Part shown: positions 17,261-26,572 of the stretch, piece by piece
Layout of the letters: each line of letters starts with the position of its first letter
How positions within the stretch are numbered: the stretch's first letter is position 1
NCBI GenBank assembly: GCA_964572845.1
Contig: CAZNFX010000007.1
Location: forward strand, 1 to 64,000
From: Bin55 sp964572845
GTDB taxonomy: Bacteria; Pseudomonadota; Gammaproteobacteria; Pseudomonadales; Azotimanducaceae
Length of the DNA stretch: 64,000 bases
Direction of reading: 5' to 3'
Position numbers and translations under genes: made by a program
Notes under the pieces: model-generated
What the model was told of the DNA's origin: nothing
The model's input: only the letters and a program-made list of their open reading frames with translations
Databases searched by the model: none

Positions 17261-18550
17261 CTAGAATTGTCCAGATCTCTTCATCTGCCAGTAGGCGTTG
17301 ACGATTCTAACGGGAAAGTCCTGAGGTTGCGAGTCCACAACCATGTGGCAAGAGTTTTTGCAATTGCCTAGAACATTGCTTCTTTCTTCCACATACTTTG
17401 CCGCACCCAGGACAGCAAGCGCGTCATCAATGTCTTGGACCTCTAAATTTAAAGATTCCTCAAGCACGTTCTCTCGTAGACTTGCCAGCAGGACACTGTG
17501 CCGGGTCGCGAGCAAACGTAGAGCTGATGGTAATTCTTGGTCGTCGTCTCGCAAGGAAGTTAGTAACACGACCAGCGAGCGTTTACGTTGACGAAGTAAA
17601 GCGGCTTCCGCTGCCGCGATGTAGTCTGATGCAACCGTACTGGTCTGAAGATCGTAGGTGTGGTGCAGCAGTTCGCTTACCGAAGACAAGCTAGAAAGAC
17701 TTGGGATCCACCTCTGTTCGTGACCAAAGCAAAGGACCGCCACCCGGTCACCTTGACGCAACGCGATGAATGAGAGTAGAGTCATCGCATCGAGAGTTCG
17801 ATCAAACAGCGACACCTTCCCATCATGGCTATGCATCCTTCGCCCAGTATCGACAAGAAACAACAACTGCTGTGAACGTTCGTCTTGAAATTCACGCGAA
17901 ATGAGGCTCCTTCGTTTTGATGTCGCTTTCCAATCGATACGATTGAGCGGGTCAGCTTGCCGGTATTCCCTGAGTTGCAAGAACTCTAGCCCCTCACCGC
18001 GCCGAATCTGCTTTTTTATGCCTAATTGAATCGTCTGATGCACCATCAAGAGCTTAAGGTAGGTGGTGATTTGGGAGAAATCCGGGTAGACACGTACATG
18101 ATCCTCGCATGGAATGTGCAGGATTCGTTGCCAAAAACCAAACCTCGAATCCACGGCAACGTCAACAAAGTGGAAGTCGAAGTCGCCCCGTAATGCAGGT
18201 CGGATCGAGTAGTCGATAACTAGTGAGTTGTCGCTTAGGACGTTACTAGTCACTGGGAGTCCCGTAGGGTTTAGCTCTAGAGGGCACCGATCACTGACTG
18301 TGAATCTGACTCGATATCTGCATTCGTTGTTGACTTCCAAATGCACTATAGATTCCTGTCCAAAAGCCAAGCTGGAAGAGACTCTTCTTAGTGTGGTTGG
18401 GTGTCTCTGGGTGACGACTAAGAATGCATCGAGCAATGCCGTGCCGATGACGACAATAGCGAACAAAATTGCAAGTAGCTGAATTTCTCGAAAGAAGAAG
18501 GAACCTGCTACTAGCAGAATTGCAAGTACAAGAACCCTTGTTGGCTTCAT
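17261..18550 (-). CDS. DUF58 / vWA-like protein of the MoxR cluster
   Basis: Two N-terminal transmembrane segments (about residues 5-45) are followed by a beta-rich region and the DUF58 core. The core reads LREYRQADPLNRIDWKAT (the family block with R-x-Y-x(3)-D-x(3)-IDWKA), then LLFLVDTGRRM. The latter is the start of a von Willebrand A-like fold in which the usual DxSxS metal site is degenerate (DTGRR), as in many gammaproteobacterial DUF58 proteins. DUF58 proteins are encoded with MoxR ATPases and are thought to be their partners. Its start overlaps the MoxR stop by 4 bp. It is the last gene of the cluster. Confidence 0.88.
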   Translation of the reverse strand: MKPTRVLVLAILLVAGSFFFREIQLLAILFAIVVIGTALLDAFLVVTQRHPTTLRRVSSSLAFGQESIVHLEVNNECRYRVRFTVSDRCPLELNPTGLPVTSNVLSDNSLVIDYSIRPALRGDFDFHFVDVAVDSRFGFWQRILHIPCEDHVRVYPDFSQITTYLKLLMVHQTIQLGIKKQIRRGEGLEFLQLREYRQADPLNRIDWKATSKRRSLISREFQDERSQQLLFLVDTGRRMHSHDGKVSLFDRTLDAMTLLSFIALRQGDRVAVLCFGHEQRWIPSLSSLSSVSELLHHTYDLQTSTVASDYIAAAEAALLRQRKRSLVVLLTSLRDDDQELPSALRLLATRHSVLLASLRENVLEESLNLEVQDIDDALAVLGAAKYVEERSNVLGNCKNSCHMVVDSQPQDFPVRIVNAYWQMKRSGQF

Positions 18551-19560
18551 GTCCGCGGAGCATCCACGCTTTGAATAGCGCTCGACAGGATTTGATCCTT
18601 GGACATGCCTTCGATCTGATACTCGGGGCTTAGCGCGATGCGATGCCTTAACGCAGGAATCGCAACTTCGCGAACGTCGTCTGGGGTGACGAACCCTCTG
18701 CCGGAGAGCAAAGCGAGCGCTCTTGCTACTCGAACTATAGCGATCGCTGCACGCGGGCTTGCACCATTGGTTATGCCCTCGAATTCTCTAGTGGTTCTAA
18801 CGATGTTCACGATGTAATGGAGTACGGCTTGATCTACTAGCACTTCAGAGGCTAAGCGCTGTGCTTTAGTGACACTTTCCTCGGACGCGACTGCTTGGAT
18901 CGCTGACGTGTCCAATGAGTCTGTCGGCCGGCCGGTCGTGACTTGGTCAACCAGTGACACTTCATCCTCAAATTCAGGGAAGTCTATGAATACATTGAGC
19001 ATGAATCGATCGAGTTGTGCTTCAGGCAAAGGGTAGGTCCCTTCAAACTCGATTGGGTTCTGGGTGGCAAGCACCATGTAGGGTCGATCTACAAGGAAAC
19101 TCTCTCCCTCAATCGTGGCTTGACGCTCCTGCATGACCTCCAGAAGTGCTGATTGGGTCTTAGCTGGAGCTCGGTTAATTTCGTCGGCAAGCAAGAGATT
19201 CGTAAACACGGGACCCTTTCGAATGACGAACCGCTCTTCCTTCATGTTGTATTGGGCATGTCCCGTTACGTCGCTAGGCATTAGGTCGGGCGTAAACTGA
19301 ATTCGTGCGGTGGAGCACTGAATACTTGTGGCCAGAGCACGTACCAAAAGAGTCTTGCCCAATCCCGGCACACCTTCAAGAAGAACATGGCCATTGGCAA
19401 CCATGCAACACAATACTTGCGCCACAACATCTTCCTGTCCTACCAAAATAGAATTCACATTTTTGGAAATTTTCTCGAAGCTCTCTTTGCACTCCAAGAT
19501 GTCTGCTTCAGAAGGTTCCTGGCGATTTTCGTCTGTATCTGACAACAGTTTTTCGTTCAT
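18547..19560 (-). CDS. MoxR-family AAA+ ATPase
   Basis: AAA+ ATPase of the MoxR family, which remodels or activates partner proteins, typically vWA-domain proteins. Walker A is EGVPGLGKTLLVRAL, Walker B is LLLADEINRAP, and the following TQSALLEVMQERQATI is a MoxR hallmark. Sensor-1 is LATQNPIEFEGTYPLPEAQL, with Arg-finger-containing DRFML. The C-terminal lid ends with the usual LRHRI block. ATG 19560 (MNEKLLSDT) with GGAA upstream is preferred over TTG 19572. It is coupled to the DUF58 gene by an ATGA overlap and follows the DUF4350 gene after 30 bp. Confidence 0.95.
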   Translation of the reverse strand: MNEKLLSDTDENRQEPSEADILECKESFEKISKNVNSILVGQEDVVAQVLCCMVANGHVLLEGVPGLGKTLLVRALATSIQCSTARIQFTPDLMPSDVTGHAQYNMKEERFVIRKGPVFTNLLLADEINRAPAKTQSALLEVMQERQATIEGESFLVDRPYMVLATQNPIEFEGTYPLPEAQLDRFMLNVFIDFPEFEDEVSLVDQVTTGRPTDSLDTSAIQAVASEESVTKAQRLASEVLVDQAVLHYIVNIVRTTREFEGITNGASPRAAIAIVRVARALALLSGRGFVTPDDVREVAIPALRHRIALSPEYQIEGMSKDQILSSAIQSVDAPRT

Positions 19561-19590
19561 AGAATTTTCCAATTGGGACGTATTGATGGG

Positions 19591-20814
19591 CTATGTTTGG
19601 GATCGTTTGCCCGAATGAGTTTCTTTAACCTTGTAGAAGGCTTGGATTAGGCGGACACGCTCAACAAGGGACGGTTCCTTCAGAGGAGTGGTTTGCGATT
19701 GAAGCGCGTCTTTCACGATTGTTTCGGAAACACCCGTAGCTCTTGCGGCCTGCATCGTGTGTCTTTCCTTCTCCAGATCGGAACGATCGTGGAGAGCGTA
19801 CGAACTCAAGGACTTCAAATAGGGGCCTAGGTGTCGCGTTCGCCACGCGAACTTCGCCCCGCTGGTCGCATACTCGAAAGCGCTACGTCGAGGTCTGAGA
19901 ATCTCGTACTTGGGTGGCGAAAGCCTGATGTTCCAGTTTATGAGCACTATTACAAACGCGAGCGCCAATCCGACTATCGTCAGCGGATAGCGATTCCACA
20001 GCAAGAGTGGCAGAGATGGAACATCGACTAGGGGCAGAATCCACAGATTTCTCGGTTCTCCAGCGCGAGAGTCCAGTGCAGAGTCCGTTACGATGGAATG
20101 CAAGACATAGGCGTGGTCGTAACAGGCGACATAGGAGTTATTCCAGCGTCTTAGGTCGCTAAATACGTAGACCTCGCCTAGGCCGTAGGGAATTCTAAGC
20201 ATCAGGTTTTCTGCCACGACTTGTACATCGAGCTCTTGCGGTACGTTGCTCAAGTCAAACGTAGACACTCTGGGAGCAGTAGCAGATTGGATTTCAGCAG
20301 TATTGCCGTCTGCCAATCTGATCTTCGTTGATTTCTCCGGACATTCCAGGAATTCCGCGAAGAGGTCGAAATCCGACAGCGATGGGGTTCGTTGACGATT
20401 GATATTCAAGTTCATTGGAAAGAGATGGTGATAGTCGCGTATCACCCGTTCCTTGTTCACAACGTCCTTGGCCGCGTAAATGAGCGTCCCGCCGCCACGA
20501 ACCCATTCCTCCAGTTTGTCGCTTTGTGAACGACGAACTATAGATAGGGGTCCATCGACTATGGCAATGGTGTCCAAGCGCGACGGCGCGGATTCTGCAT
20601 CGAATGGAGATTCCCTGTGGAGGGTAACGTTGTGCCGCTCCAGAAAAGTGGAAACAGCCAACCAAGGATTTGCCCGAGCCTCTCTTGTAGGAAATCGTAT
20701 GTAATCCGGCTCACCTCGAGGCCACCACATTACGATGAGCACAATTACGACCGCTAGGGCGACCAAGAGAACGGCATAGATTACGACCAATCCTTTAGTC
20801 GAAGTCTTGGACAT
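19591..20814 (-). CDS. DUF4350-domain membrane protein
   Basis: An N-terminal membrane helix (about residues 8-29) is followed by FPTREARANPWLAVSTFLE, typical of DUF4350 proteins, and an extracytoplasmic domain of about 220 residues with a WVRGGGTLIYAAKD segment resembling a gasdomain-like (GATase-type) fold. A second membrane helix lies at about 284-304 and a cytoplasmic tail of about 100 residues follows. Genes of this kind sit between the DUF4129 and MoxR genes in many proteobacteria. Function unknown; membership in one machinery with its neighbours is inferred from order. Its start overlaps the end of the DUF4129 gene by 20 bp. Confidence 0.85.
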   Translation of the reverse strand: MSKTSTKGLVVIYAVLLVALAVVIVLIVMWWPRGEPDYIRFPTREARANPWLAVSTFLERHNVTLHRESPFDAESAPSRLDTIAIVDGPLSIVRRSQSDKLEEWVRGGGTLIYAAKDVVNKERVIRDYHHLFPMNLNINRQRTPSLSDFDLFAEFLECPEKSTKIRLADGNTAEIQSATAPRVSTFDLSNVPQELDVQVVAENLMLRIPYGLGEVYVFSDLRRWNNSYVACYDHAYVLHSIVTDSALDSRAGEPRNLWILPLVDVPSLPLLLWNRYPLTIVGLALAFVIVLINWNIRLSPPKYEILRPRRSAFEYATSGAKFAWRTRHLGPYLKSLSSYALHDRSDLEKERHTMQAARATGVSETIVKDALQSQTTPLKEPSLVERVRLIQAFYKVKETHSGKRSQT

Positions 20815-22222
20815 AGTTGTCCCTCAACAACGCAAAATCGCTATCTGCAATCGACCGGTTGGCATAAGCAAGTTGTTGCCAGCAAGTTGTAATCGAATCG
20901 AAAGATTTGGATCTAGACGGTACGGTTTTCTTAACTTCCCGTTTGCAGGCCGCTTCTGTATAGCTAAGGTCAATCTTGCACCGGTGACGTGTTACCAGCG
21001 AATAAAGCGCGCCGCGATAAAGCAAGGACAATGCGTCACGACGATGTCCACTGTTCCACAGCGCAGTTGCTTGGGCTGAGACGTTGTCCGGCAAATTCAA
21101 TTCGCGTCTGAGCATGGGCACATTGCTATGAATTGGTTTTTCCCTTGTACTCCCCTTGCGAAAGTACTTGGCATACTCCCAGACACGAAGCTTATACAGA
21201 AGGAATCCTATGGCCGCAACGAGCATGCCCCACATAAGAATTTTGAGAATTCGCTCTAGGCCGGGGATTACTCGATACGGCTGAGGCTCTGGGGGGTCGA
21301 ATTCGAACCTACTTCGAACTCGCTCATCCGAAATCAAATCGCTATTCACGACTTCCTCAATCTCGTTTTGCATGCTGGTCTTTTGAGATTCAATCGACTC
21401 TGAATCGACGGGTTGTGCCCAAGATGTATCAACGCAAAGCAAGATTAGGCACAATCCAAGTATCGGAGCTACCCGCTGTGCCAACTTGCGAAATCCGATG
21501 TCAATATCCCAACCTTCAAGTTCGATTCGCCGGTTCAAATACAGTGCAAATCCGCTACAGATGTAGAACGGAGCGACAAGAGCATAGGCAACGAAGAACA
21601 GCGTGAGCACCAGCTTCGCCGTCCAGTAGTGGAACGCATCGGTTGTGAACATTCCAGTGAATCCCGTCTCTGGGTCGTTGAGAATGTCCCCGGGAATCTC
21701 AATCCCAACTAGGCTCGCGACAGTAATCAACAACAGCAGGACAATGCACAATTCCAGGCACCAGCCCAAGATCAGGAGCCATATGTAGGTGCCCATCGTA
21801 CGCTCTCTAATCAGAGAACGTCGTGTAGAAACGATGCCTTCCCTGGAGTGATTGCCCTCCAGAGCAGCTACGGGAGTCAGTGTGCTTCTGCCAGGTGAAA
21901 GTCGAAACAGCGTGAGCCAGAGCCAGCAGTCTGGAGCAAGAATGTTCCTTCGAATCGTGCTCCACGATGCATGTCCATTGAATATGGACGCGGCTACGAT
22001 CGTTAGAGGAATGCGCTCGTAGAGAGGCTTGAACCACCAGAGCAGCATCAACGCGAAAATCAGGTTTGGCACAAGCCATGCCCCAATAAAGACTGGGACG
22101 GCCAGGATCAGCCATCCAGCGAGTAGTGACCACCAATAGCGTCGCGCCAGCATTACCCCAAGGTCCAAGGCTTCCATGCTTGGTCGTTGGCGAATGTGGA
22201 TTTGAGCGTTATCGAATTGCAT
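20795..22222 (-). CDS. DUF4129-domain multi-pass membrane protein
   Basis: A 475-residue membrane protein. ATG 22222 gives the typical N-terminus MQFDNAQIHIRQRPSMEALD, followed by paired helices (about residues 30-70) and several more membrane segments to about residue 270. A periplasmic stretch and another helix (about 325-345) then lead to the C-terminal DUF4129 domain: ALWNSGHRRDALSLLYRGAL, then LSYTEAACKREV and CWQQLAYANR. The start overlaps the SpoIIM stop by 14 bp. It belongs to the MoxR/SpoIIM cluster; the cellular role is not established. Confidence 0.85.
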   Translation of the reverse strand: MQFDNAQIHIRQRPSMEALDLGVMLARRYWWSLLAGWLILAVPVFIGAWLVPNLIFALMLLWWFKPLYERIPLTIVAASIFNGHASWSTIRRNILAPDCWLWLTLFRLSPGRSTLTPVAALEGNHSREGIVSTRRSLIRERTMGTYIWLLILGWCLELCIVLLLLITVASLVGIEIPGDILNDPETGFTGMFTTDAFHYWTAKLVLTLFFVAYALVAPFYICSGFALYLNRRIELEGWDIDIGFRKLAQRVAPILGLCLILLCVDTSWAQPVDSESIESQKTSMQNEIEEVVNSDLISDERVRSRFEFDPPEPQPYRVIPGLERILKILMWGMLVAAIGFLLYKLRVWEYAKYFRKGSTREKPIHSNVPMLRRELNLPDNVSAQATALWNSGHRRDALSLLYRGALYSLVTRHRCKIDLSYTEAACKREVKKTVPSRSKSFDSITTCWQQLAYANRSIADSDFALLRDNYVQDFD

Positions 22223-23246
22223 GTGCAACAGGAGGCGCGGATTGCCAACGGATGGTTGCCGAATCGGCACCACTCACTCGTACTCCACTTCTGCCCGCAA
22301 AGGCGAAGTACGAAATTACAAACACCCACATGGCTATACCAACGAAGTACTTGATGGTCGGGAGCATGTGCAGAGACGACCAGAAAGCTTCGATGAAGGC
22401 GGCGACGATGAACATTAGAAACGATCCAAACGCCAGACCTACTGCTTTACGGCCACCCTGAAGAATCGATGTTGATCGCGAGATTTCGCCTGGTGCTACG
22501 GTCGCTTGGCCAAGTCGGAGCCCGGCAGCACCAGCGATAGCAATGGCAGTCAATTCCATCGCACTGTGTCCGGCGATGAACGGCAACAGGGTAGAACTGT
22601 AGCCGGCAACCAAGAGGTGCGTAATTATCGCTGAGAGATAGACTCCGTTGTAGATCAGGATCAGCACCGTGCCCAATCCAAAAAAGATGCCGAGCGCAAA
22701 GGTGCGTAGACCTATCGATGCGTTGTTCAATATGTAATAGCCAAATGCGTGTACATTCGAGTTGGCGTCTGCTATCCGACCCGGACTTCTAGCGCTCGGG
22801 TCGTACATTCGCTCTACTTGTTCAATCATTTCAGTGGAGAGGATTGAATGAGTGTTTTGGTCATCCTCAACGATAAGAGCGCTGACAATCAACGCAGGGA
22901 TCATCACGAGGCATATTGAAAGAAGTAGTAATCCCTTGTGGTCGCGGACGCTTTGAGGAAATCCTTGAGACAAAAACTCAAGGAACTTTGCCATCCAACC
23001 CGATCTGCTCACATATACGATGTTGTGGCCCCGTACCGCCAAGTCGTTCAGTCGATTTACGAGGTCATTGCTATAGTTCCGACTCTGGGCCACCGCCAAG
23101 TCTCTCGCGATATCCCTATACCTTGCAACGAATTCCTGCGGAGCGAGGCTTTTCGCCGTGGAAGGCTTCTTTTCATATTCTTCCAGTGAAGCAAGATACT
23201 CGTCCCAGCTTTGAGATCGTGACTTGACGAAGTAGTCCTGTTTCAT
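22209..23246 (-). CDS. SpoIIM-family (stage II sporulation protein M-like) membrane protein
   Basis: A 345-residue inner-membrane protein. The soluble N-terminal 90 residues start with KSRSQSWDEYLASLEEYEKK; six or so membrane helices follow. The conserved SpoIIM block is GHSAMELTAIAIAGAAGLRLG near residue 228. In spore formers SpoIIM helps drive engulfment with peptidoglycan hydrolases; in non-spore-forming Gram-negatives the homologue occurs with RDD, DUF4129, MoxR and DUF58 genes and its role is unknown. ATGA overlap with the RDD gene upstream and 14-bp overlap with the DUF4129 gene downstream indicate one transcript. Confidence 0.9.
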   Translation of the reverse strand: MKQDYFVKSRSQSWDEYLASLEEYEKKPSTAKSLAPQEFVARYRDIARDLAVAQSRNYSNDLVNRLNDLAVRGHNIVYVSRSGWMAKFLEFLSQGFPQSVRDHKGLLLLSICLVMIPALIVSALIVEDDQNTHSILSTEMIEQVERMYDPSARSPGRIADANSNVHAFGYYILNNASIGLRTFALGIFFGLGTVLILIYNGVYLSAIITHLLVAGYSSTLLPFIAGHSAMELTAIAIAGAAGLRLGQATVAPGEISRSTSILQGGRKAVGLAFGSFLMFIVAAFIEAFWSSLHMLPTIKYFVGIAMWVFVISYFAFAGRSGVRVSGADSATIRWQSAPPVAHAIR

Positions 23247-24025
23247 TGGCCGCCGCGAATTCCTTGGGCATATCCAAGCGTTGCTTTGACCGCGGGTTCG
23301 CCTGATTCACCGTGCAACGGTTGGAGGATTTCCGCCAGTTCAGTCGCTCGGGGGCGCGAAAACGATACCACTCGAGACTGATATTCTGTAAGCATGACTT
23401 GCTCGTCTGCCGTCAAACTAGCTGGCAGCGGCTTTGCAACGACGACTTCTGAAATCTTGGCGGTTGAGGGCTTGTCGTCGTAGATCACTATCGTATTGGC
23501 TACGACGTCTCCAAGTCGCCTGAAGTTCTTAGTGATCGCCATACTCGCCACCGCAGGGACACAAGCTAGGGGCAGGCCTTCCAACACTTTGAAGATGTTC
23601 CTAATGAGTGCAGCTGGAAGGCGAATGGGCGTACCGTCGGCGTTAACTGCTTTCAAGTTGACCATGGCCTTGCCAGGTGTGCGCCCATCGTTGAAGACTT
23701 CGAACAGGACTCCGTAAAACCACATCACAAGAAAAATAGTGAGATAGGTAATCATCGTGCCCAGAGGTCCGGGCATTAGGATTCGCATAAGAAACAAAAC
23801 TGCTACGTTAATGCAGGTTTTGATCATTTCATCGACAAGAAATGCGCCCGCGCGTATTGCGATGCCAGCGGGTCGAACATGAATGATTGCACCCTCTGGA
23901 GTCTCAAGATCCTCTCGAGTGTCTATCACCGCACCGGCATGCGGAGAAACGTAGGACCAATAGGAACTGCCGACCTCGTCCAGTGGCTCGCTGTCGGTTG
24001 CTATTGAAGCTGTTTGCGCGGCCAT
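23243..24025 (-). CDS. RDD-family membrane protein heading the MoxR/SpoIIM cluster
   Basis: RDD-family protein of 260 residues. The core begins near residue 54 (AGIAIRAGAFLVDEMIKTC), with the conserved Arg and Asp, and the second block DGRTPGKAMVNLKAVNADG follows the second helix. The C-terminal 70 residues are soluble and variable. RDD genes commonly precede the SpoIIM gene in this cluster type. The ATG at 24025 is clear and its stop overlaps the SpoIIM start by 4 bp. The FemAB-like gene ends 43 bp upstream, so the transcript may begin further up. Confidence 0.88.
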   Translation of the reverse strand: MAAQTASIATDSEPLDEVGSSYWSYVSPHAGAVIDTREDLETPEGAIIHVRPAGIAIRAGAFLVDEMIKTCINVAVLFLMRILMPGPLGTMITYLTIFLVMWFYGVLFEVFNDGRTPGKAMVNLKAVNADGTPIRLPAALIRNIFKVLEGLPLACVPAVASMAITKNFRRLGDVVANTIVIYDDKPSTAKISEVVVAKPLPASLTADEQVMLTEYQSRVVSFSRPRATELAEILQPLHGESGEPAVKATLGYAQGIRGGQ

Positions 24026-24068
24026 GCTACGTCGTCGCTAGCATGCAGGCACCGCCGGAACGGTGGAG

Positions 24069-25271
24069 TCAGAACTTGGTTTGGGCGCGGTACTTGCTGA
24101 GGTCGACGTCTTGCCGAAATGGCGAGTGCATCTCGATGTATTCGATGTCGTGTGCAACGTATTGCTTCTCCTCATTCAGAAATTGATGAACAGCACGTCG
24201 AAAGCTGTCGTTGACTATGTAGTGTGCCGAGTAGGTAGGTTGAGGCATATAACCCCTAGCGATCTTGTGGCCCCCCTGTGCACCGGCTTCCACAGTCTTC
24301 AAGCCGCGATGTATAGCGAAATCGATAGCCTGATAGTAGCAGGTCTCGAAATGCAGAAACCTGTGATCTTCGATGCATCCCCAGTTTCTACCAAACAACG
24401 TTTCCCCACCTATAAAGTTGATCGCACCTGCAATGTACCTGTTTTCTCGCATACACAGTATTAGTAGTGTTTGATCTGGCATTGCCTCGGAGATTTGGCT
24501 AAAGAATTCGCGATTTAAGTAGGGTTGTCCCCATTTACGGTAGCCCGTGTCAGCATAGAATTCGTAGAAGGCGTCCCAATGGTGTTCGCTCAAATCTGAT
24601 CCTGTAACCCACTCGATGGATATCCCGTTACGCAACGCCTCTCGCCGCTCGCGACGAATGTTTTTCCGTTTCTTGGACGACAAGTCAGACAGGAACTCCT
24701 CGAAAGAGTGATAGCCCGCATTGTGCCAGTGAAACTGGGTGTCGACTCGTTGCAGAAAACCAAGTTCTCCTGCGGCGTCCCATTGATCCTTAGTCATGAA
24801 AGTTATGTGGGCGGAACTCAACTTGAGCTTGCGGGTAACTTGAGCCATGGACCCAAGAAGCTGCCTTTCGATCAGTTTGCTAGCTGGAGTTTGCGAGGTT
24901 AGCAGCCGAGGTCCTGTTGCGGGTGTGAATGGGATGCTTGCTTGCAATTTTGGGTAGTACTCGCCGCCCGCAGAATACCAAGCATTCGCCCAGCCGCCAT
25001 CGAAAACGAATTCACCGCGAGAGTGGGATTTGAGATACATGGGAATGACACCCAAAGTACTATCTTGCCCACGTAGTTCCATGTGAAAAGGTTGCCAACC
25101 AGTTGTTGGCGATACGCAACCGCTTTCCTCCAATGCTGTTAGGAAGCGATGGTCTATGAACGGGTTGTAGGCGCGATTGGATGGATTGGCACAAGCGTCC
25201 CAGGTCTTAGCAGGTATGTCTGAGATTGCGTGCCTTACATGACCTTCCAGTTTGCTGGTGCTATTTCCCAC
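24069..25271 (-). CDS. FemAB-like GNAT-fold acyltransferase (DUF482 family)
   Basis: A 400-residue cytoplasmic protein of the FemAB-like family long annotated as a peptidoglycan biosynthesis protein (DUF482). Recognisable pieces are NPFIDHRFLTALEESG near the N-terminus, RGEFVFDGGWANAWYSAGGEYYPK, the basic stretch KKRKNIRRERRE, and the C-terminal FETCYYQAIDFAIHRGLK followed by GAQGGHKIARGYMP. Such proteins have two GNAT-like domains and are predicted to use an aminoacyl or acyl donor; no biochemical role is firmly known. The start is GTG 25271. It lies 48 bp downstream of the PhyH gene and 43 bp upstream of the RDD-SpoIIM cluster, on the same strand. Confidence 0.85.
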   Translation of the reverse strand: MGNSTSKLEGHVRHAISDIPAKTWDACANPSNRAYNPFIDHRFLTALEESGCVSPTTGWQPFHMELRGQDSTLGVIPMYLKSHSRGEFVFDGGWANAWYSAGGEYYPKLQASIPFTPATGPRLLTSQTPASKLIERQLLGSMAQVTRKLKLSSAHITFMTKDQWDAAGELGFLQRVDTQFHWHNAGYHSFEEFLSDLSSKKRKNIRRERREALRNGISIEWVTGSDLSEHHWDAFYEFYADTGYRKWGQPYLNREFFSQISEAMPDQTLLILCMRENRYIAGAINFIGGETLFGRNWGCIEDHRFLHFETCYYQAIDFAIHRGLKTVEAGAQGGHKIARGYMPQPTYSAHYIVNDSFRRAVHQFLNEEKQYVAHDIEYIEMHSPFRQDVDLSKYRAQTKF

Positions 25272-25319
25272 GATGAGTCAACTGATCGATTGTTATTGAT
25301 TCACATTAGATAGTAATAG

Positions 25320-26534
25320 TTAGTATCGAATCGTCGCTGCTCGTTCAGGTTGCAGGCTTTCGGTCAATTCGCGATCTGGTGCAACCGCGAACTCTCCTCC
25401 CGGCCCTATGAATTGGTGCACCATGAGATTTTCGATTTCACGCTTCTCCCTCTCGTTGGCCTGTTCAAAGACAACGCTCTCGCGAAACGATAGGTACGCA
25501 CGACTCGTGTCATTCTTTGGGAAGACATACATTGGCGTCATGGCTAGAAGCATCGCGGCTCGTTTGTGATCGGTTCGATTGACTCCAGCACGGTGCCAGG
25601 TTCTGGAATCGAAAAGAACTATGCTCCCTCCTGGTGCTTCGATGACATCCGCCTCGTCGCCGGAGTAGGGAAGACCGTGCTGAGACCGATAGTTCGGCCG
25701 TGCATGTAATCTCGCTGGTCCCCACTCCGCAGGTGGTGGTTGGTCCAGTTTGTGCGAACCCAGCTTGAAAGCAGTTGCTCCCCGTTCCTTGGTAAAGTCC
25801 GAAACACAAACATTGCGTTGTACTCCAAGAACTGTGTCCCCTGATGGCGATGGAACCTGTCCCTTGTGTCCAGTGCCCCAGTGGTAGGGAAAATCCGAGT
25901 GCCATCCTTGGACGTTTCGGCTTCCGTCATCGCGATGCAAAACTGCGATTCCTGGTGCATGCGAAAGTCGAACATCGGGAATTCGTAGGTATTGCCTAAT
26001 TAGCCAAAGAGAAATGGGTTCGGCAACCGTTCGAGCGACCGCGATGTGCTGAGCGATCGCCGTATCTCGGGTTCGTTCGCGTTGTGCATGACGATCCGTG
26101 CAGGCAACCCATTCCAGACCTTCCACAATTTCTGGACTCAATATGCAAGGTAGGCAAACCCAACCTTCGGTTCGAAGTCGACTCAGATATACCGACGGCA
26201 ATTCAGAAGGTCCATGAACTGATTGGAGTCGCACCGAGGCAATCCCATTTTCTACTTTGGCGGGAGAATTTTTGGCCGCAATGCGGAATCCCGAGTTCGC
26301 AGAGTCCGGAACACTCTCCACCCGAAAGCCCGTCTTTACATGGACCAGCTCGTTGTCGCCATGCAAGTTCCAGACAATGCTATCGTCCCCGGCGCCGGAT
26401 AGGCTCAATATTTCGCCATCGAACGATGCAAATCTGCCGTCTTCAGCTTCCAGCAGAACATAGTGGTGCGTGGGACGATCAACGACCACTGCACGCTCAT
26501 TGAAGATTTCGGATCCGGACGCAGGTTGTGTCAT
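25320..26534 (-). CDS. Phytanoyl-CoA dioxygenase (PhyH) family oxygenase
   Basis: Fe(II)/2-oxoglutarate-dependent oxygenase of the PhyH family in the C-terminal 280 residues. The iron-binding HxD is H212/D214 in GWHSDFPYH, and the distal ligand His is H314 in DSRTWHRAGVNRT, with basic residues following for 2-oxoglutarate. The first 110 residues are a small separate region with beta character (YVLLEAEDGRFASFDGEILS) that I do not recognise. PhyH enzymes hydroxylate varied small molecules, so the substrate is unknown. It starts 38 bp after the stop of the upstream ABC exporter gene, and the FemAB-like gene follows after 48 bp. Confidence 0.85.
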   Translation of the reverse strand: MTQPASGSEIFNERAVVVDRPTHHYVLLEAEDGRFASFDGEILSLSGAGDDSIVWNLHGDNELVHVKTGFRVESVPDSANSGFRIAAKNSPAKVENGIASVRLQSVHGPSELPSVYLSRLRTEGWVCLPCILSPEIVEGLEWVACTDRHAQRERTRDTAIAQHIAVARTVAEPISLWLIRQYLRIPDVRLSHAPGIAVLHRDDGSRNVQGWHSDFPYHWGTGHKGQVPSPSGDTVLGVQRNVCVSDFTKERGATAFKLGSHKLDQPPPAEWGPARLHARPNYRSQHGLPYSGDEADVIEAPGGSIVLFDSRTWHRAGVNRTDHKRAAMLLAMTPMYVFPKNDTSRAYLSFRESVVFEQANEREKREIENLMVHQFIGPGGEFAVAPDRELTESLQPERAATIRY

Positions 26535-26572
26535 TCATTGCTCAATGTTTGCAGTCTGTCAGAACGGACGGT